Source: Streptomyces catenulae
GTDB taxonomy: Bacteria; Actinomycetota; Actinomycetes; Streptomycetales; Streptomycetaceae
Assembly (NCBI RefSeq): GCF_000718015.1
Contig: NZ_JODY01000009.1
Location: forward strand, 62,001 to 126,000
DNA length: 64,000 nucleotides
Reading direction: 5' to 3'
Positions 60,506-64,000 of the stretch are shown here, in pieces. The notes beneath the pieces were generated by a model. It did not search any database. It worked only from the letters and a program-made list of their open reading frames with translations, and was not told where the DNA came from. The position numbers and the translations under genes were made by a program. Position 1 is the first letter of the stretch. Each line of letters begins with the position of its first letter.

Positions 60506-60534
60506 AAACGAAACGAAATGCTTTCGTTTCGTTT
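60506..60534. promoter_or_regulatory. Perfect 29-bp palindrome, TetR operator between ALDH and tetR
   Basis: AAACGAAACGAAA-TGC-TTTCGTTTCGTTT: 13-bp perfect arms and a 3-bp centre, a rare AT-rich island. The arms contain tandem AAACG steps. It overlaps the -10/-35 area of the aldehyde dehydrogenase gene and lies just upstream of the TAGGGT -10 box (60540-60545) of tetR, so one dimer pair could control both. Confidence 0.85.
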
Positions 60535-60551
60535 TCCGCTAGGGTCATGGC

Positions 60552-61187
60552 ATGACCCGCACCACGCCCCCCGCTCCACAGCCCGCGCCCCGCCGGGGCC
60601 GTCCCCGTGACGCCGCCCGGGACCGGGCCCTGCTGGCGGCCACCCTGGCCGTCCTCGCCGAGAGCGGCTACGGCGGACTGACCACCGCCGCGGTGGCCGC
60701 CCGCGCGGGCGTCTCCACCGCGACCCTCTACCGGCGCTGGTCCTGCAAGGAGGACCTGGTGGTCGCCGCGGCCGCCACCTTCGCCGAGGACCCCTACGGG
60801 CCCCCGGACACCGGCAGCCTCGAAGGCGATCTGCGGGTGGTGCTCCGCGACAAGGCCGCCGCCGTGACCGGCGAGGGCGGCCGGTTGATGCGGGCCCTGA
60901 TCGGCGAGGCGGCGCGGAACACCGCGCTGGCCCAGGCGCTCACCTCGGCCTTCCTGGAACCGGTCCACCGCCGGGTGGCCGAGGTCGTACGGAGCGCCGC
61001 CGAACGCGGGGAGATCCCGCCGGTCGAGGACGCCGACCTGCTCGGGGAGGTGGTGGTCGGCCCCGTGATCAGCAGGTTCTTCCTCACGCCCCGGCCGCCG
61101 GACCAGGTCGACGCGGCCACCGCACAGGAGCTGGCCGACCGCTTCCTGCCCTTCGCCCTGCGCGCGGTCGGCGGACGGCCCGCCTGA
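60552..61187 (+). CDS. TetR family transcriptional regulator
   Basis: 211 aa. Helix-turn-helix about 20-68 (LAESGYGGLTTAAVAARAGV, STATLYRRWSCKEDL) after a Pro/Arg-rich N-terminus. C-terminal domain of the TetR_C_16-like kind with TRRFLPF-like ending (RFLPFALRAVGG). TAGGGT ends 6 nt before the ATG, suggesting a leaderless message. It should bind the palindrome between itself and the divergent aldehyde dehydrogenase gene. An aldehyde or related compound would be a logical inducer. Confidence 0.92.
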   Translation: MTRTTPPAPQPAPRRGRPRDAARDRALLAATLAVLAESGYGGLTTAAVAARAGVSTATLYRRWSCKEDLVVAAAATFAEDPYGPPDTGSLEGDLRVVLRDKAAAVTGEGGRLMRALIGEAARNTALAQALTSAFLEPVHRRVAEVVRSAAERGEIPPVEDADLLGEVVVGPVISRFFLTPRPPDQVDAATAQELADRFLPFALRAVGGRPA

Positions 61188-61218
61188 CCCGGGGCGTACG
61201 GCGCGCGGCTGCCGCGGG

Positions 61219-62397
61219 TCACCGCCGGGTCAGCGGGATCCGGTCCAGGTCGTCGCCGACCACCACCCGGCCGTCGAAACCCCGTTGGGCCCGGCGCCGC
61301 CAGGAGTCGTGCGGGACCTGGAAGGTGTCCGGCGGCGCGAAGTGGGTGAGGACCAGGGTCGACACCCCGCAGCGCCGGGCCAGCGGTCCGACCTTGGTGA
61401 CATCGGTGTGCGCCGCCGCCATGTGGTGCAGCAGCGCTTCGCCGTATCCGGTGCCGTTGCGGTAGAAGTCGAGGTCGATCACCTCGTGGACGAGGAGGTC
61501 GGCGCCCCGGGCCAGCCGGACCATGTTGGCGGTCGGCGCGGTGTCCCCGGAGAAGACCACCGAGCCGTCCGGGGTGTCGAAGCGGTACGCGAAGCACGGG
61601 AAGACCAGCCCGTGGGGGACGAGAACCGCGCTGACGCGGACCGTCCCGTCGTCCATGACGAGGAAGGGTTCCATCTCCGGCGCGGTGTTCCCGAGCGGAT
61701 CGGCGCCCGTCCCGGGCGGCAGCGGTATCTCGTGGACGTCGATATGGGTGTGCGGGTCAGCGGTGCCGGACTCGCGCATGAAGATGTTGCTGCTGTACGC
61801 GGTGGCTTCGAGGGACTTCTCCGTCAGGGTCCGCAGCCCCGGCGTCGGATCGGCCGGGCAGACCGTCCCCACCGGCCCGCCGCCGTAGGCGTCCGGCAGC
61901 GCGCCCGCCGGACCGGGCCCGTAGGCGTCGAACGGCGACCGCACCCCGTCCGCCCTGCCGCTCGCGCCGTGCGCGGCGAGCAGGACGAAGTTGGCGTAGT
62001 CGGCGAGGTGGTCGATGTGCAGATGGGTGACGAAGACCGCGGCCAGGTCCTGGAAGCGCAGCCCGCTCCGGCCGTACTGGGTGACGGCGGAGCGCCCGCA
62101 GTCGACGACGTACACCTTCCCGCGGACGGAGAGCGCGGAGGCGGTGCCCGCCCGGGTGGTGACCGGCGGGGGACCACCGGCGGTGCCGAGCAGGAGGAGT
62201 TCGGTGCCCGCCCGGGAGGGAGGCGACGGCGGCTCGGTGGCCCGGGCCGGGTCCGCGCCGAGGACGGTCCCGCCCGTGGCGAGGGCCGCGGCCGAGGCGC
62301 CGAGCAGCCGACGGCGGGAGAGCGGGCCGTCCGCGGTGCGGGGCCCGTCCTCGCCGGACGGTGCGGAAGAGTCACGGCGGCGCTGGGCAGGCGTCAT
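61219..62397 (-). CDS. Tat-exported metallo-beta-lactamase-fold hydrolase
   Basis: 392 aa. Twin-arginine signal LSRRRLLGASAAALATG (about 26-45), followed by an MBL fold with the HLHIDH zinc motif (about 125-130), GDTAPT (Asp ligand), HEVIDLD and the distal His in LTHFAPP. It resembles RNase Z/arylsulfatase-like MBL hydrolases, which are usually cytoplasmic; export suggests a role on extracellular esters or phosphodiesters. GAGGAC lies about 8 nt before ATG 62397. A palindrome TAAGCGCTTA (62450-62459) lies 53 bp upstream. Confidence 0.85.
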   Translation of the reverse strand: MTPAQRRRDSSAPSGEDGPRTADGPLSRRRLLGASAAALATGGTVLGADPARATEPPSPPSRAGTELLLLGTAGGPPPVTTRAGTASALSVRGKVYVVDCGRSAVTQYGRSGLRFQDLAAVFVTHLHIDHLADYANFVLLAAHGASGRADGVRSPFDAYGPGPAGALPDAYGGGPVGTVCPADPTPGLRTLTEKSLEATAYSSNIFMRESGTADPHTHIDVHEIPLPPGTGADPLGNTAPEMEPFLVMDDGTVRVSAVLVPHGLVFPCFAYRFDTPDGSVVFSGDTAPTANMVRLARGADLLVHEVIDLDFYRNGTGYGEALLHHMAAAHTDVTKVGPLARRCGVSTLVLTHFAPPDTFQVPHDSWRRRAQRGFDGRVVVGDDLDRIPLTRR

Positions 62398-62521
62398 GGA
62401 CGAGTCCTCGGGGCGTGGAGGAGACGGGCGCGTCGAGCATATGGATAGTTAAGCGCTTAGGGAAGACGGGGAGTTGGACGGAGCGGGCCGCCTGCTCGGC
62501 GCCGGTCCGGACGCCGTCGCC

Positions 62522-64000
62522 TCAGCCCCCGGACGTGACGAGACCGTGCGGATCGTGCGACGGACGGCCGCCGACCAGGGTGGCCAGGACACCGATCGCC
62601 CCGATGCGGTCGGGGGCGCAGGTCGTCGGATCGGCGTCGAGCACCGTGAGGTCCGCCAGCAGCCCGGGCACCAACCGGCCCTTGCGGTCCGCGGCGCCGG
62701 TGGCCCGCGCCGAACCGACCGTCCAGGCGCGCAGCGCGGTCGCGGCGGGCACGCTCTCCCGCGGACCGAAGGGCGCACCGGTCTCCGTCAACCGCTCCAC
62801 CATCGCCTGCATCGCGGCGAGCGGCGCACCCGGCGCGACCGGCCGGTCGGAGCTGCCCGGCACCGTCAGCCCGAGGTCGAGGAAGGAGCGCAGCCGGTAC
62901 GCCCAGTCGGCGCGGCGCTCCCCGAGACCGGCGGCCATGCTCCCGCCGAACGCCGGGATGAAGTTGTGCTGCGGTACCGGCACCACCCCCAGCGACGCGA
63001 ACGCCGCGAGCTGGTCGGGGCGGACCACCCCGGCGTGCTCGACACGGTGCGCCACCCCGGGACGCGGTGCCTCGCGCTGCGCCCGCGCGTACGCCGACAG
63101 GGCCAGATCGACGGCGCGGTCACCGATGGCGTGCGCGGCCACCGTCCAGCCCGCCCGGTGCGCGGCGACGACCGTGTCGGCCATCGCGTCCGGATCGCCC
63201 TGGAAGTAGCCGGTGTTCTCGTGCGGGCAGCCGCAGAACGGTTCGGTGACCGCGGCGGTCCGCCCGAACAGCGAGCCGTCCAGGAAGATCTTCACCGGCC
63301 CCACCGAGAGCGTGTCGTCCCCCAGCCCCGTCCGTATGCCCAGGTCCAGACCGAGCGCGATGCCGTCCTCCGCATGCGCGGTCAGCGGGTGCAGCACATC
63401 GGCGGCCACCATCAGCTGCGCCCGCGCCCGGAGCCGTCCGGTGTCCCGGGCGTGCTGGTAGGCGGCGAGTTCCACGGGGGTGTGGCCGATCCAGCCGCCG
63501 CCGATCCCGGCTTCCGTGAAGCTGGTGATGCCCTCGGTGAGGTAGTGGCCGGTGGCGCGGTCGACCGCCGCGGCGACCGTCTCCACGGAGTACGGCAGCA
63601 CCTGGTCCTGGACGAGACGCTGCGCGGTCTCCTCCAGCAGCCCGCCCGTCCGCGCCCCGCGCCACCACCCCGCCGGGCGGATCGGTGAACCCCGGCTCCA
63701 GCGCCCCGGCCGCCCGCAGGACCGGCGAGTTGACGAGGCAGCCGTGCCCCGAGGCGTGCTTGAGCCAGACGGGCCGCCCACCCGCCGCCTCGTCCAGCGC
63801 GTCCCGGTGGGGCCGGGGGCCGCCCGGGTCCAGGCCCGCGCCGACCACCCACGCCCCGGCGGGCAGCCGCGCCGCGTGCGCCGCGACCGCCGCGCAGACC
63901 TCGTCCGCACCGTGCCTCCCGGACAGATCGAGCTGACTGAGCGTCAGCCCGAACCAGGCGGTGTGGCAGTGCGCGTCGTGGAAGCCCGGGACGACGGTCG
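62522..64000 (-). pseudogene. Amidohydrolase (YtcJ-like), frameshifted, N-terminus beyond window
   Basis: Reading from the right edge the protein shows TVVPGFHDAHCHTAWFG with the metal-binding HxH, then DPGGPRPHRDALDE and WLKHASGHGCLVNSP, in one frame to about 63650. From about 63640 on, the family sequence continues in another frame: GLLEETAQRLVQDQVLPYS, FLDGSLFGRTAAV, AAHAIGDRAVDLAL, HRVEHAGVV, GSSDRPVAPGAPL, GLLADLTVLDADP, to the stop at 62522. The shift lies in the G-rich run complementary to 63641-63650 and equals one extra base or two missing. Either the gene is inactive or the base run was misread. The family hydrolyses amide bonds of unknown substrates. Confidence 0.8.

Noticed and set aside
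1..64000. CRISPR arrays, insertion sequences, integrase or tRNA-borne attachment sites
   Set aside because: I found no regularly spaced repeats, transposase motifs, integrase genes or cloverleaf sequences anywhere in the window.

Overview
The window is high-GC actinobacterial DNA, almost certainly from a Streptomyces chromosome. The supporting signs are the third-codon GC bias in every gene, DasR-type (dre) boxes at two chitinase genes, a SARP/AfsR-like regulator, a type VII secretion locus without mycosin, frequent GTG starts, several apparently leaderless regulator genes and very GC-rich perfect-stem terminators. I see no rRNA, tRNA, insertion sequence, phage gene or CRISPR array.

Layout. 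1-1139: a TetR regulator with a downstream MFS exporter that runs off the left edge. 1376-11075: a compact type VII (ESX-like) locus with a ricin-lectin membrane protein, an Esx protein, an EccC/EssC ATPase with an added N-terminal ubiquitin-like/FHA-like region, a second small helical protein, a putative secreted substrate and two unknown companions. 11122-14561: a LuxR-type regulator and an AfsR-like SARP/NB-ARC/TPR regulator that converge and overlap. 15060-16921: convergent GH19 and GH18 chitinases, each with a dre box over its predicted transcription start. 17205-30351: a group 1h (high-affinity, atmospheric H2) [NiFe]-hydrogenase operon with structural genes, five accessory genes, a maturation protease and hypA-B-F-C-D-E, closed by a hairpin terminator.

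30517-31754: a proline-rich small protein and an alpha/beta hydrolase. 31900-39872: an eight-gene minus-strand operon (P450, atypical acyl-CoA dehydrogenase, FemAB-like acyltransferase, SRPBCC protein, class III aminotransferase, ACP, single ketosynthase, extended SDR/thioester-reductase-like enzyme). It looks like an uncharacterised small biosynthetic cluster for an amino-modified acyl chain and is the best candidate here for something undescribed. 40748-43795: a GNAT acetyltransferase, a two-component system and an MmpS-like membrane protein. 43821-48343: a StyA1/StyA2B-type flavin monooxygenase pair, a possible leader ORF with hairpin, and a divergent AraC regulator with a 21-bp-period tandem repeat.

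48461-64000: mixed genes. They are a glutamate-synthase-like FMN protein, an SDR with a divergent MmyB-type XRE regulator, a lipoprotein, a PucR regulator beside CoA-transferase and acyl-CoA dehydrogenase genes, a six-cysteine secreted protein, an unknown protein, a P-loop kinase, an aldehyde dehydrogenase/TetR divergent pair around a perfect 29-bp palindrome, a Tat-exported metallo-beta-lactamase-fold hydrolase, and an amidohydrolase broken by a frameshift that runs off the right edge.
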